64,000 nucleotides of DNA, taken from assembly GCA_018433975.1 (NCBI GenBank), contig JAHDQE010000085.1:1-64000 (forward strand). Direction: 5' to 3'. Below, one piece after another: positions 36,554 to 44,439 of the stretch. The stretch's first letter is position 1. Each line of letters opens with the position of its first letter. The position numbers and the translations under genes are program-made. Under the pieces are notes generated by a model. The model was not told the origin of the DNA and did not search any database. It saw only the letters and a program-made list of their open reading frames with translations. The stretch is from Ornatilinea sp. Its GTDB lineage: Bacteria; Chloroflexota; Anaerolineae; Anaerolineales; Anaerolineaceae.

Positions 36554-37054
36554 ATGAATCTGTTGCTTCGTCCATTCACAAGCGGGGATATTGAGACCTG
36601 CCGGCAGTGGGCAATGGCGATTGGGTTTCAGCAGTACCAATCCCGTTATATGCCGTGCTCATTCTGCGCTGAACACGGTGCTTTCAGTGCGGAATTGTAC
36701 TGCTGGTATATCATCGTTGTGGATGGTGAAGATGTGGGGACAGTCTGGCTGGAAAAGGAAACATCTGGCGATGAAGTGGCTGTTCTGGGGATCATGCTGG
36801 GCCGGGAAGACCGGATGGGGAGAGGAATTGGCAGCCAGGCGATTTGCAGGGCCATCCGGCAGGCACGGGATCAATTGAACTTCCGGTCCGTCGAACTGCA
36901 TGTGCGGGCAGAAAACACCCGAGCAATCGCCTGTTACCGACGCTGCGGGTTTGTAACAGTTGGAAAGGGTGTTAAATCCGGTCAGGATGGAACACAGGTT
37001 CCCTTTCTGACAATGCGGCTTGGTTTAGAAGCAAGTTCTTGGCAGCAGAAGTAA
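36554..37054 (+). CDS. GNAT-family N-acetyltransferase
   Basis: This 166-aa protein shows the GNAT fold. The acetyl-CoA loop is EDRMGRGIGSQAICRAIRQA near residue 85, and motif B is SVELHVRAENTRAIACYRRCGF. It probably transfers an acetyl group to a small molecule or protein N-terminus; the substrate is unknown. An unusual cluster MPCSFCAEHGAF with a further Cys at YCWY precedes the core. No strong ribosome binding site is seen. Confidence 0.85.
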   Translation: MNLLLRPFTSGDIETCRQWAMAIGFQQYQSRYMPCSFCAEHGAFSAELYCWYIIVVDGEDVGTVWLEKETSGDEVAVLGIMLGREDRMGRGIGSQAICRAIRQARDQLNFRSVELHVRAENTRAIACYRRCGFVTVGKGVKSGQDGTQVPFLTMRLGLEASSWQQK

Positions 37055-37132
37055 TGGACGACGTTCAGCGTAGCTTTCGCACGAACAGGATTAAAGGCTT
37101 ACGTGAACTAAAAAATTATTTTTTGGGTTTTC

Positions 37133-37209
37133 GTGTCATAATATCAAGGTGGCTTGCTGATATACTCAGTGCGGGTAAAGCTTTCAATCCAATCCTGATT
37201 GAGGGGTGA
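37133..37209 (+). promoter_or_regulatory. Leader with motifs shared with the gene at 38604 (copy A)
   Basis: Three ordered blocks, GTGTCATAATATC (37133-37145), GGTAAAGC (37174-37181) and GGGGTGA (37203-37209), recur in the same order in front of the gene at 38604. CATAAT in the first block may be the -10 box. A 6-bp hairpin (TCAATC/GATTGA) lies before GGGGTGA, which serves as ribosome binding site here. Confidence 0.5.
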
Positions 37210-37213
37210 ATGT

Positions 37214-38404
37214 GTGGACGAAAATCTTCGGGCACGAATTTATGATAATTTGAATTTCAAAGAGACTGAAGAATTACAGGAAATCTGGCAAAGCCAAGAT
37301 ACGGATGAATGGAATCCGGAGGTATTCCCGATCATACAGGAGATTTTGCAGGCGCGGTTGGGTCAGGTACCTCGCCCATCGATCCGGATACAGGTCAGGC
37401 AGTTATTAAGTGAAGCGGAGGATTGTTTTATTACAGAAGAATGGGATCAGGCGCTTGGTCTCTGTGATCAGGCAATCGAGATCATGCCCGACCATGCACC
37501 TGCGTATTATTCTCGTGGAAAAGTTTATGAGACGTTAGGACAGCCGGAAAATGCTATAACGGATTATCAGACGATCATTCGATTGGACTCCGGATTGAAA
37601 CAGGTCTGGCGCAGCCTGTTAAGGGTTGAAGCAGATCTTGAAAAAGAATTTCAGCAATCTTCTGCGAAGCAGCATCTCGATCAGGCGCTGAAATGCGCGT
37701 ATAACAATGCCCCTGAAAAGGCGTTGGAAGAATGCGAACTTGTCAGGGAAACTCTGCCCGGCATCGCCATTGCTTACAATTATCTGGGCCTGATTCTGGA
37801 AGAATTGAACCAGTTGGAATCTGCAATTGATGCTTATCGCAAGGCGATCCGGCTCAACCCTCGATTTTATGCGGCCCGGGAAAACCTCCGTAATGCCAGA
37901 GTTAAACTGGAAGAAGAACAATATCATCAGGCAGTATTTGAAGAAAATGAAACCGATATCGACTTCGATGAAGATCAGGCTTTAGAAATTGCGTTGAGTG
38001 ATGACCCTGCGCCTGGCTGGCTGTACATGGATGAATGTGCTTTTTTGCTGGCTGGCTGGCCCGGGCATCGCACACGCCCGGGGCGAAGCGGGTATGATCC
38101 GCTGGATGCGGATTTTGAAAATGCTTATATGGAGGGACTGATACTCCGGTTATTGTTTACCCGCAAATTCCGAACACGCCATCCCTTTTATCTTTTCCTG
38201 ATGGCTTGTTTGGGGCTGATGTTCTGTTTGCCGTTATTGTTTTTGGGCCTGTCGCTTTTCCTGGGTGCAGGGTTTGCTGTTGGGGTTTTGGTTGTGCTCA
38301 GTCCATATTGGGTTATTGGGACCGCTTTGTTGGTCAACCTCTATTTGAGTTTGCGGCTCCAAAAATTGGATGAGGATGACGGAAGTAGCTGCACATTTTT
38401 CTGA
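37214..38404 (+). CDS. TPR-repeat membrane protein
   Basis: The 396-aa protein starts with a helical motif (ENLRARIYDNLNFKETEELQ) ending at about residue 45. TPR repeats follow at about 65-135 (WDQALGLCDQAIEIMPDHAP) and 155-230 (LESAIDAYRKAIRLNPRFYA). An acidic segment comes next, and the C-terminal 60 residues hold two membrane segments (LFLMACLGLMFCLPLLFLGL onward). It likely scaffolds protein contacts at the membrane. The GTG at 37214 is chosen because AGGGG lies 7 nt upstream. Its partners are not known. Confidence 0.78.
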   Translation: MDENLRARIYDNLNFKETEELQEIWQSQDTDEWNPEVFPIIQEILQARLGQVPRPSIRIQVRQLLSEAEDCFITEEWDQALGLCDQAIEIMPDHAPAYYSRGKVYETLGQPENAITDYQTIIRLDSGLKQVWRSLLRVEADLEKEFQQSSAKQHLDQALKCAYNNAPEKALEECELVRETLPGIAIAYNYLGLILEELNQLESAIDAYRKAIRLNPRFYAARENLRNARVKLEEEQYHQAVFEENETDIDFDEDQALEIALSDDPAPGWLYMDECAFLLAGWPGHRTRPGRSGYDPLDADFENAYMEGLILRLLFTRKFRTRHPFYLFLMACLGLMFCLPLLFLGLSLFLGAGFAVGVLVVLSPYWVIGTALLVNLYLSLRLQKLDEDDGSSCTFF

Positions 38405-38516
38405 ACCAGGATCCTTTGAATCAGGATCATGCGCATAGATGGGATAAAATACCGTTTCTCTCTGTCTGGAATTGTGGAATGCTACTGCAAAAAACCGGCT
38501 CGGGTTTTTAATTTTT

Positions 38517-38585
38517 GTGTCATAATATCTCGGAGGGATAACGATCTGCCCCGCCGGTAAAGCATCAAAACCTGGTTTGGGGTGA
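38517..38585 (+). promoter_or_regulatory. Leader with motifs shared with the gene at 37214 (copy B)
   Basis: The blocks are GTGTCATAATATC (38517-38529, identical to copy A), GGTAAAGC (38556-38563) and GGGGTGA (38579-38585). Block spacings are 39 and 23 nt against 41 and 29 in copy A. A small AAAC/GTTT hairpin precedes GGGGTGA. Here the ribosome binding site is probably the later AAAGG, so GGGGTGA is conserved for some other reason or by shared ancestry. Confidence 0.5.
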
Positions 38586-38603
38586 GGAAGCGAAAGGTTA
38601 AAT

Positions 38604-39305
38604 ATGAGCGGCATGGATCCAAATCACAGAGAAGTATTATTGACAGAACTTGAACTTCATAAGACTGAGTTCTCGACCTTGCGCGATGAAATTCTCCATA
38701 CGATGGATGCTGAAAAACAGGCGTTGAATTTGAGCCTGGTAGCGGCCGGTGCCGGAATAAGCGTATTATCCTTTATTGACCAGCAGAACGTTTATATTGT
38801 TCTCCTGTTATTCCCATTTGTGTTCCATGTCATTTTGTGGGAGATGCTGAACGCTATCAAGTCACTGAGCCGTATTTCGGGCTATATGACCTCCACGTTA
38901 ATTCCCAGAGTCAATGAAATTCTGGACGAACTGGGGAGCGACCGCAGGGAAGTTCTGGCGTTGGGGTGGGAAGTGCATACAGCAAAAGTATCTATGAAGC
39001 CCTTCCAGATTATGATGACCTCGCTCATTCCAACACGACACTGGATGCCAATCCTCGCGGTGGCAGGTTTGTTGGCCGCATATAGTATTATTTCAAACAC
39101 CAACAATCATATTCCCTCGTCCACTGAGCTGTTTCTGATTTTGTTAAATCTGGTGCTTTTGATCTGGGCAGCCGTTCAAAACCTGGTTACCGTGCGTTCC
39201 TATTCGCAGAATACACAGCCGGTACTTCCGGGGGATGATCTCAAAAAAGCAAAAGCGAATTCGAAGACAAAGCAGCAATCTACAAATGCGAAATCCAAAA
39301 GATAA
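38604..39305 (+). CDS. Membrane protein of unknown function
   Basis: This 233-aa protein has a helical N-terminal cytoplasmic part (LTELELHKTEFSTLRDEI). Two hydrophobic segments sit at about 47-83, a long soluble loop at about 85-145, and two more segments at about 150-195. A Lys/Ser-rich tail ends the protein. No family is recognised. ATG 38604 or 38613 could be the start; AAAGG precedes the first. Its leader resembles that of the TPR protein gene upstream, so the two may be co-regulated. Confidence 0.7.
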   Translation: MSGMDPNHREVLLTELELHKTEFSTLRDEILHTMDAEKQALNLSLVAAGAGISVLSFIDQQNVYIVLLLFPFVFHVILWEMLNAIKSLSRISGYMTSTLIPRVNEILDELGSDRREVLALGWEVHTAKVSMKPFQIMMTSLIPTRHWMPILAVAGLLAAYSIISNTNNHIPSSTELFLILLNLVLLIWAAVQNLVTVRSYSQNTQPVLPGDDLKKAKANSKTKQQSTNAKSKR

Positions 39306-39415
39306 TCCCCTTCCCGCGATCTGCAGTGGATGTTTGCCGGAAGCATTTGCCGCTTCGCAATTGCTGCCCATGCAAACTATGGCGGTCGGATAATACTCCA
39401 ATACAATTTTCAGCG

Positions 39416-40201
39416 ATGAGGATGAAATTTAATCGTGTTCGGATCAGCATTATAGTGCTGTTGATGCTGGCCCTGACTCTTTCAATCATTCTAAACCTTT
39501 TCCTTTTTGACCGGGGAAAGCAATATTATTCTCAACTCAATCTGGACAGGTTGGATCTATTGAATCTAAAAGCATATCCTTCTCAAATTGATCAAAATGC
39601 GGATTCCGAAAGACTGCGGGTTGTTTTCTTTGGGGATTCCAGGGCCGATCAATGGCCGGCGCCGGCAGGTTTTGAGCAAATTGAATTTATCAACCGCGGT
39701 ATCGGCGGGCAAACTTCGGCTCAGATAGCCGGACGCTTTGATGAACATGTTGCCCCCTTACATTCTGATGTTCTGCTGATTCAAATGTGCATCAATGATT
39801 TAAAGACCATTCCTATGTTTCCGGAGATGGAATCGGAAATTATTGCGGACTGTAAAAACAACCTTGAATGGAGTGTGCAGAGAGGGCGGGATCAGGGTGC
39901 TGTTGTTATTTTGACAACAATCTTTCCACTCGGGAACCTTTCGCTGAAGCGGAGCCTGTTCTGGTCGGAAGATGTCGGTAAGTCTATTGAAGAGGTCAAC
40001 AAGTTTATCTATTCTCTGCAAGCGGATGATGTGATTGTATTGGATGCCGGTAAGATCCTGGCGGATGAGAGTGGTCTGGTCCGCGATGAATACCAATGGG
40101 ATCTTTTGCATCTCAATGAAGCCGGCTACCGGGCACTGAACCAGGAACTGGCAGAGATTTTAGAAAAAGTGGAACAAACAAGAGCGACCAACACGCCATA
40201 G
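39416..40201 (+). CDS. SGNH/GDSL-type esterase with N-terminal membrane anchor
   Basis: This 261-aa protein has one membrane segment (IIVLLMLALTLSIILNLFLF) followed by an exported SGNH hydrolase domain. Block I is VVFFGDSRADQW, block II NRGIGGQTSAQ, block III QMCINDLK and block V DLLHLNEAGY, giving the Ser, Gly, Asn and Asp/His set. It probably removes acyl or acetyl groups from an extracellular substrate. ATG 39416 is used; ATG 39422 is equally possible. Confidence 0.85.
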   Translation: MRMKFNRVRISIIVLLMLALTLSIILNLFLFDRGKQYYSQLNLDRLDLLNLKAYPSQIDQNADSERLRVVFFGDSRADQWPAPAGFEQIEFINRGIGGQTSAQIAGRFDEHVAPLHSDVLLIQMCINDLKTIPMFPEMESEIIADCKNNLEWSVQRGRDQGAVVILTTIFPLGNLSLKRSLFWSEDVGKSIEEVNKFIYSLQADDVIVLDAGKILADESGLVRDEYQWDLLHLNEAGYRALNQELAEILEKVEQTRATNTP

Positions 40202-40314
40202 AGCATGCCGGCGTTTTCCGATGCAGGATAATAAGCGATAGACGATTTTCTTGAATACGACCCACGTCTTGCCCGGGATGGGTAGGGCCTGACTTTTCCG
40301 GACGTTTGTAAAGC

Positions 40315-40346
40315 AAAACACCTCCCCTGGTATGGAAGGGGAGGTG
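40315..40346 (-). terminator. Terminator of the oxidoreductase operon
   Basis: A 10-bp stem (40337-40346 with 40319-40328) with an 8-nt loop is followed on the minus strand by TTTT. It lies about 25 nt after the stop of the gamma-subunit gene. Confidence 0.85.
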
Positions 40347-40371
40347 CCTGTATTTTGGGTCCAGAGAGTGG

Positions 40372-40908
40372 TTAATTAACAGCGTCTGCGCCGGCTTGCA
40401 GCGCTTTCAGGTTAAGCTCCAGCAGTTTTTTATGTCGTTCGGGCAAATGGGCTTCCAGACTCTTTTGTACTGCTTCCACAGGTATCACAGGGAGCTTTTT
40501 CAGCAGCGCACCCAAAAGGATCATATTGGTCATTTTCTTGTTGCCCAGTGCTTCGGCCATTTGTGTTGCGGGCAGCTCTAACACCTGTATATCCGACCTT
40601 GAAACCTTCCGGTCAATCATTGAGGAATTCACTACCAGCAACCCACCGGGTTTGATCACCGGTTCATATTTATCCAGCGAGGGAATGTTCATTGCTACGG
40701 CAATAGCGGGGTTTTGCACCACCGGAGCGCCAATTTCCTCGTCGGAAATGATCACGGTACAGTTAGCGGTTCCTCCCCGCATTTCCGGCCCATAAGAAGG
40801 AAACCAGGTAACCTCTAGATTCAGATCCATCGCGGTGTAAGAAAGCAATTGTCCGGTGAACAACACCCCCTGTCCGCCAAAACCGGAAATGATAATTTCT
40901 GTTTGCAT
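40372..40908 (-). CDS. 2-oxoacid:ferredoxin oxidoreductase, gamma subunit
   Basis: This is the gamma subunit (PF01558-type) of the oxidoreductase, which links the TPP centre to CoA-dependent 2-oxoacid cleavage. Typical features are IISGFGGQGVLFTGQLL at the start, TWFPSYGPEMRGGTANCTVI, and NMILLGALLKKLPVIPVEAV. The 178-aa length is normal. It is the last gene of a four-gene operon (delta, alpha, beta, gamma), 10 nt after the beta gene. Confidence 0.93.
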   Translation of the reverse strand: MQTEIIISGFGGQGVLFTGQLLSYTAMDLNLEVTWFPSYGPEMRGGTANCTVIISDEEIGAPVVQNPAIAVAMNIPSLDKYEPVIKPGGLLVVNSSMIDRKVSRSDIQVLELPATQMAEALGNKKMTNMILLGALLKKLPVIPVEAVQKSLEAHLPERHKKLLELNLKALQAGADAVN

Positions 40909-40918
40909 TTTCTTTCTC

Positions 40919-41704
40919 CTATTTGACGTTGATCTCCGCGACAGCGGGGTGTACCTTGTAATCTCCCAATGGATAATAAGGGATCATGTTTTCTTCCAGC
41001 CAGTGGGTGGCATCCACCGGGGTCATTCTCCAGTTAGTGGGGCATGTTGAAAGCAGTTCCACCAGGGAAAATCCTAGTCCGCGTACCTGAGTCTCAAAAG
41101 CCAGCCGGATTGCAGTTTTTGCGCTGCGGATGTTCTTGGGATCATGCAGGCTGCGCCGTACAACATAGCTGGCGCTTTCCAGCGTTGCCAGCATTTCCGC
41201 GGTACGGATCGGGTATCCCACGGATTCGATATCTCTTCCGTGTGGTGAGGAGGTTGTCACCTGTCCCGGCAGGGTGGTGGGAGCCATCTGGCCGCCTGTC
41301 ATACCGTAATTGGCGTTGTTGATAAAAATCACAGTGATGTTTTCTCCTCTGGAGGCTGCCGCGACAATTTCACCCATTCCAATTGAGGCCAGATCGCCGT
41401 CACCCTGATAGGTGAAGACGACATGTTCCGGAAGGACTCGTTTGATCCCGGTTGCCATAGCAGGCGCACGGCCGTGAGCAGATGCCACGAAATCGCAGGC
41501 AAAATAGTTGTAAGCGAATGCTGCGCATCCCACCGGCGCGACTCCTAAAGTTTTCCGGGTGATCCCCATTTCATCCAGAACCTCTGCAATCAGCCGGTGA
41601 GCGGTACCGTGCGTGCATCCCGGGCAGTAATGAGTCAGGACATCCGAAAGAGCTTTAGGCCGTTTGTAAATGATCTTTTCTTGAACTGTATCCAATGTGG
41701 TCAT
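40919..41704 (-). CDS. 2-oxoacid:ferredoxin oxidoreductase, beta (TPP-binding) subunit
   Basis: This subunit binds thiamine diphosphate and begins electron transfer. The TPP-Mg motif is GDGDLASIGMGE with NNANYGMTGGQ. Cysteines in YCPGCTHG and STCPTNW probably ligate a 4Fe-4S cluster. The pattern is that of VOR/KOR beta subunits and lacks the longer pyruvate-type form. It is 261 aa. Sequence reading favours branched-chain 2-oxoacids (VOR) but 2-oxoglutarate is possible. Confidence 0.93.
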   Translation of the reverse strand: MTTLDTVQEKIIYKRPKALSDVLTHYCPGCTHGTAHRLIAEVLDEMGITRKTLGVAPVGCAAFAYNYFACDFVASAHGRAPAMATGIKRVLPEHVVFTYQGDGDLASIGMGEIVAAASRGENITVIFINNANYGMTGGQMAPTTLPGQVTTSSPHGRDIESVGYPIRTAEMLATLESASYVVRRSLHDPKNIRSAKTAIRLAFETQVRGLGFSLVELLSTCPTNWRMTPVDATHWLEENMIPYYPLGDYKVHPAVAEINVK

Positions 41705-41717
41705 ATTTATCTTTCTC

Positions 41718-42830
41718 CTATCCTGCTATTTCTGCCATTCGTTCAATCCAGCGGTCCTGAGGATTTCCCTCCAAGGTGAGCGGGCCTTTGGCCATTCGCT
41801 GAACTTCTCTCAGAATTTCATCCGCGACAGGGATCATCCCCCCTGGCCGTCCATAGAATTCGACCGGGATTCTTCCTTGCGAGAATTTGAGAATATCTTC
41901 CAGCATTTGTCCGGTATTCAGTTCGACCACCAGAAGGCCCTTCTTTTCCCGGCTCAGCGCTCTGATCCGCTCGCCGGGGAAAGGTGCCAGGGTCACCGGG
42001 CGCAGCAGGCCAACTTTGATGCCTTCTGCCCGTGCCATTCGCACGGCTGAGAGCGCCACCCGGCCTGCGGTGCCGAACCCGATCACTACAAAGTCTGCAT
42101 CATCGACGTAATATTCTTTGAAACGCACTTCATTGGCCTCGATGGTTTTCCAGCGTTTCAACAGCCGCATATCTACCTTTTCCTGATCCAGGGGGTTGAT
42201 ATACAGGGAATTAAGTATTCGTTTTGGCCGGTTGATATCCCCTATTGCCCAATCGGGAGTCGCTGTTTTGGGGAGCTGCATGGGGGGGAGTTCTGCGGGT
42301 TCCATCATTTGCCCAATGCTGCCGTCAATCAAAACCATTACAATAGAGCGATATTTCTCCGCAAGATCGAAGGATTCGACGGTGAGGTCGATGAGTTCCT
42401 GGATGTTGGCCGGTGCCAATACAATGGGGAAGTAATCGCCGTGCCCCCCGCCATGTACGGCCTGGTTGTAGTCACTCTGGGCAGGGGCAATATTTCCTAA
42501 TCCGGGACCGCCGCGCATCACATTGACCAGTACCATGGGGACTTCTGTCCCGGCGATATAAGAAATACCTTCCATCATCAGGCTCACGCCTGGAGATGAG
42601 GAAGAAGTCATTACCCGTTTTCCGGTGCAAGCCGCACCGTAAACCATGTTGATCGCGCCCAACTCGCTTTCCGCCTGCACAAACGCCCTGCCTAAATTGA
42701 CCATGCGGTTGGATAGATATTCCAACGCCTCAGTTTGAGGCGTGATAGGGTAGCCAAAATAAGCCTGTAAGCCTGCACGGACTGCGGCTTCTGCGAATGC
42801 GACATTGCCTTTTAACAGTTCTTTTGCCAT
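41718..42830 (-). CDS. vorB: 2-oxoacid:ferredoxin oxidoreductase, alpha subunit (VorB-like)
   Basis: This is the alpha subunit, holding the pyrimidine-binding and CoA-associated domains. The opening GNVAFAEAAVRAGLQAYFGY and PITPQTEALEYL, the block MTSSSSPGVSLMMEGISY and the segment VNVMRGGPGLGNIAPAQSDY closely follow 3-methyl-2-oxobutanoate:ferredoxin oxidoreductase VorB proteins. It is 370 aa. In anaerobes this enzyme oxidises branched-chain 2-oxoacids from amino-acid breakdown or runs in reverse for synthesis. The exact substrate is inferred only. Confidence 0.9.
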   Translation of the reverse strand: MAKELLKGNVAFAEAAVRAGLQAYFGYPITPQTEALEYLSNRMVNLGRAFVQAESELGAINMVYGAACTGKRVMTSSSSPGVSLMMEGISYIAGTEVPMVLVNVMRGGPGLGNIAPAQSDYNQAVHGGGHGDYFPIVLAPANIQELIDLTVESFDLAEKYRSIVMVLIDGSIGQMMEPAELPPMQLPKTATPDWAIGDINRPKRILNSLYINPLDQEKVDMRLLKRWKTIEANEVRFKEYYVDDADFVVIGFGTAGRVALSAVRMARAEGIKVGLLRPVTLAPFPGERIRALSREKKGLLVVELNTGQMLEDILKFSQGRIPVEFYGRPGGMIPVADEILREVQRMAKGPLTLEGNPQDRWIERMAEIAG

Positions 42831-42840
42831 CGTTGTCCTC

Positions 42841-43080
42841 CTACGCCATTTCCGGTTTATCTTTTACAGCGCGATAAACAGTGATTGCAGCCTCCGGACA
42901 AACGATGGTGCAGATGCCGCATCCGGTGCATCCTGCTTCGATCAGTTCAGCAGGGTGATAGCCCTTGGCATTGAAGCGATCTTTAGAGAGGGCAATGACG
43001 CCTTGCGGGCAGTGTTCAATGCACAGACCGCAAGCTTTGCAGTAGTACTCGTTGACTTCTATTCGACCCTTGAGGGGCAT
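42841..43080 (-). CDS. 2-oxoacid:ferredoxin oxidoreductase, delta (ferredoxin-like) subunit
   Basis: This 79-aa protein has two 4Fe-4S motifs: CKACGLCIEHCPQG and CTGCGICTIVCPEA. It passes electrons from the catalytic subunits to free ferredoxin. It is the first gene of the operon and ends 10 nt before the alpha gene. The ATG is preceded by AGGAGG. Confidence 0.93.
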   Translation of the reverse strand: MPLKGRIEVNEYYCKACGLCIEHCPQGVIALSKDRFNAKGYHPAELIEAGCTGCGICTIVCPEAAITVYRAVKDKPEMA

Positions 43081-43259
43081 TCAAATCCTCCTTGTTGGGA
43101 CATGTAAGAGATGTGGAAAATAGTTTTAGATACACGTATAGAAAGGAAACGCAAAAAGAGTATTCAAGTATTCCTCCCATATTATTATTATGGATATATT
43201 TGGTGTGTAATAGTAGTGTCAACTGTCATTTTAGACTCAAACAATCTTCCATAACGTCC

Positions 43260-43268
43260 TGTTATAAT
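43260..43268 (+). promoter_or_regulatory. Extended -10 promoter of the DUF1232 gene
   Basis: TGTTATAAT is a perfect extended -10 element about 100 nt before the ATG at 43365. A second TATAAT lies at about 43335. Confidence 0.5.
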
Positions 43269-43364
43269 TTCATCATCTACCCCCTTTATTTCCAAAAAAG
43301 CTTTTATTCAATCTCATGTCCAATTCCCAAAGGACTATAATTATAAATGTGGAGGTAATAAACA

Positions 43365-43727
43365 ATGTCAGATAACGTTCCCCGCGGTCTCGCTCCTTTC
43401 TCCGGTGGCTTTATCCACGAGTTGATAGTGCGTCTTAAGCTGGTGCTGCGGTTAATGGCCGATAATCGAGTCAATCCTTTCCTTAAGCTGCTGCCTATTT
43501 TTTCCGTGGTTTATCTGCTGGTGCCTATGGATTTCCTGCCAATTTTCCCGGTGGATGATGCGGCTGTGGTTTCTCTGGGAATGTATTTGTTCGTTGAATT
43601 GTGCCCTCCAGAGGTTGTTGAAGAATATCTTAGAGAACTAAAAAATGTGATTCCAGGCGAATTACATAATCCACCCGATCTCGAAAATGTCATTGACGCC
43701 GAGTTTGAAGAATTGGATGAGGATTAA
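43365..43727 (+). CDS. DUF1232 (YkvA-like) membrane protein
   Basis: This 120-aa protein contains the DUF1232 core: KLLPIFSVVYLLVPMDFLP, then FPVDDAAVVSLGMYLFVELC, giving one or two membrane-inserted helices. A short acidic tail follows. The family function is unknown. GGAGGT precedes the ATG at good spacing. It is divergent from the oxidoreductase operon. Confidence 0.88.
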   Translation: MSDNVPRGLAPFSGGFIHELIVRLKLVLRLMADNRVNPFLKLLPIFSVVYLLVPMDFLPIFPVDDAAVVSLGMYLFVELCPPEVVEEYLRELKNVIPGELHNPPDLENVIDAEFEELDED

Positions 43728-43851
43728 TCGTTTTCTTTGGTTAGAAAAAACGATAACCCCGAAGAAGATTGGAGATGCACAAAAAATTCGGATTGCCTCG
43801 CTTGATTTTTGAGTTTGGATAGGATAGGATGAGTTTATAGGAGGTATATGG

Positions 43852-44082
43852 ATGGCAGTAAAAACATGGCGTGTTGTAAAAATTCGATATTGTGATCATG
43901 CCGGACAGGAAGTCTCACTGGAATCACAGGTTGTTTATCCCGCAGAGTGGATGCCCGACCAACCGCCCCGAACTCTTGCCACGCGCTGTTCCCACGGAAT
44001 CCACTGCAGTCTCTGTAATGGACCTGCTTGCGTATGGGCAGGAACCAACCCAACCTTTGATCCATTCCTCGAAGCAGACTGA
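43852..44082 (+). CDS. Small Cys-rich protein, possible zinc binder
   Basis: This 76-aa protein has a short beta-rich start (TWRVVKIRYCDHAGQEVSLE) and a cysteine/histidine cluster RCSHGIHCSLCNGPACVW that could hold zinc. No family is recognised. AGGAGG lies at 43840-43845; ATG 43852 opens the frame, while an ATG at 43848 is out of frame. It is likely a real small gene because of the strong site and non-random composition. Confidence 0.7.
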   Translation: MAVKTWRVVKIRYCDHAGQEVSLESQVVYPAEWMPDQPPRTLATRCSHGIHCSLCNGPACVWAGTNPTFDPFLEAD

Positions 44083-44109
44083 ACAGCCCGGTTTTTAAAT
44101 TAATTTAAA

Positions 44110-44136
44110 TTTCCTTTCTTTCAGAGGAAAGTCTTT
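44110..44136 (+). terminator. Weak terminator after the small Cys-rich gene
   Basis: A 6-bp AT-rich stem (TTTCCT 44110-44115 with AGGAAA 44125-44130) is followed by GTCTTTTG. Confidence 0.5.
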
Positions 44137-44207
44137 TGACACGGGTGTGCAGATCAGGCAGGGGGATTACCTTACACTCACCTTACAATGTTGTTTGTTC
44201 GTTCCCA

Positions 44208-44236
44208 TTGACAACATTTCCACATATCATTATAGT
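44208..44236 (+). promoter_or_regulatory. Sigma-70 consensus-like promoter
   Basis: TTGACA and TATAGT are exactly 17 bp apart. This is among the best promoter matches in the window. It would start transcription near 44243, leaving a leader of nearly 200 nt before the lipoprotein gene at 44440. Confidence 0.8.
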
Positions 44237-44242
44237 CAGCTT

Positions 44243-44439
44243 AGAGTGTGTTACCGGGTAGGGTTCATCTCTGGTTTCCTTTGCCTGGAGTCATGAAAGC
44301 TCTCCTTCATGTGCTTCTTTTGGTGAAGTGTTTACTGTAAGACACAGGGATAATTCAGAGATGAATTAGGGGGATAACGATAAAATTATTTAACTGCCCG
44401 GCTTGTCTAAACAAATTATTAGATAAGAGAGGTGAAGTC
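44243..44439 (+). promoter_or_regulatory. Long structured 5' leader (candidate RNA regulator)
   Basis: The leader can close a 10-bp perfect long-range stem (44264-44273 with 44356-44365, extendable by two G-U pairs). It encloses three local hairpins: 44292-44297 with 44306-44311; 44313-44317 with 44325-44329; and 44328-44334 with 44338-44345 (one bulged G). The last two share 44328-44329, so they cannot both form at full length. A further 9-bp hairpin (44402-44410 with 44419-44427, one G-U) ends directly before the ribosome binding site AGAGGTGAAG. This looks like a multibranch RNA plus a hairpin at the translation start. I do not recognise a known riboswitch class. Confidence 0.5.

Noticed and set aside
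38517..38585. Possible fluoride, c-di-GMP or other known riboswitch in the shared leader
   Set aside because: Short resemblances such as GCCCCGCC and GGTAAAGC do not extend to the conserved pseudoknot or junction of any class I know.
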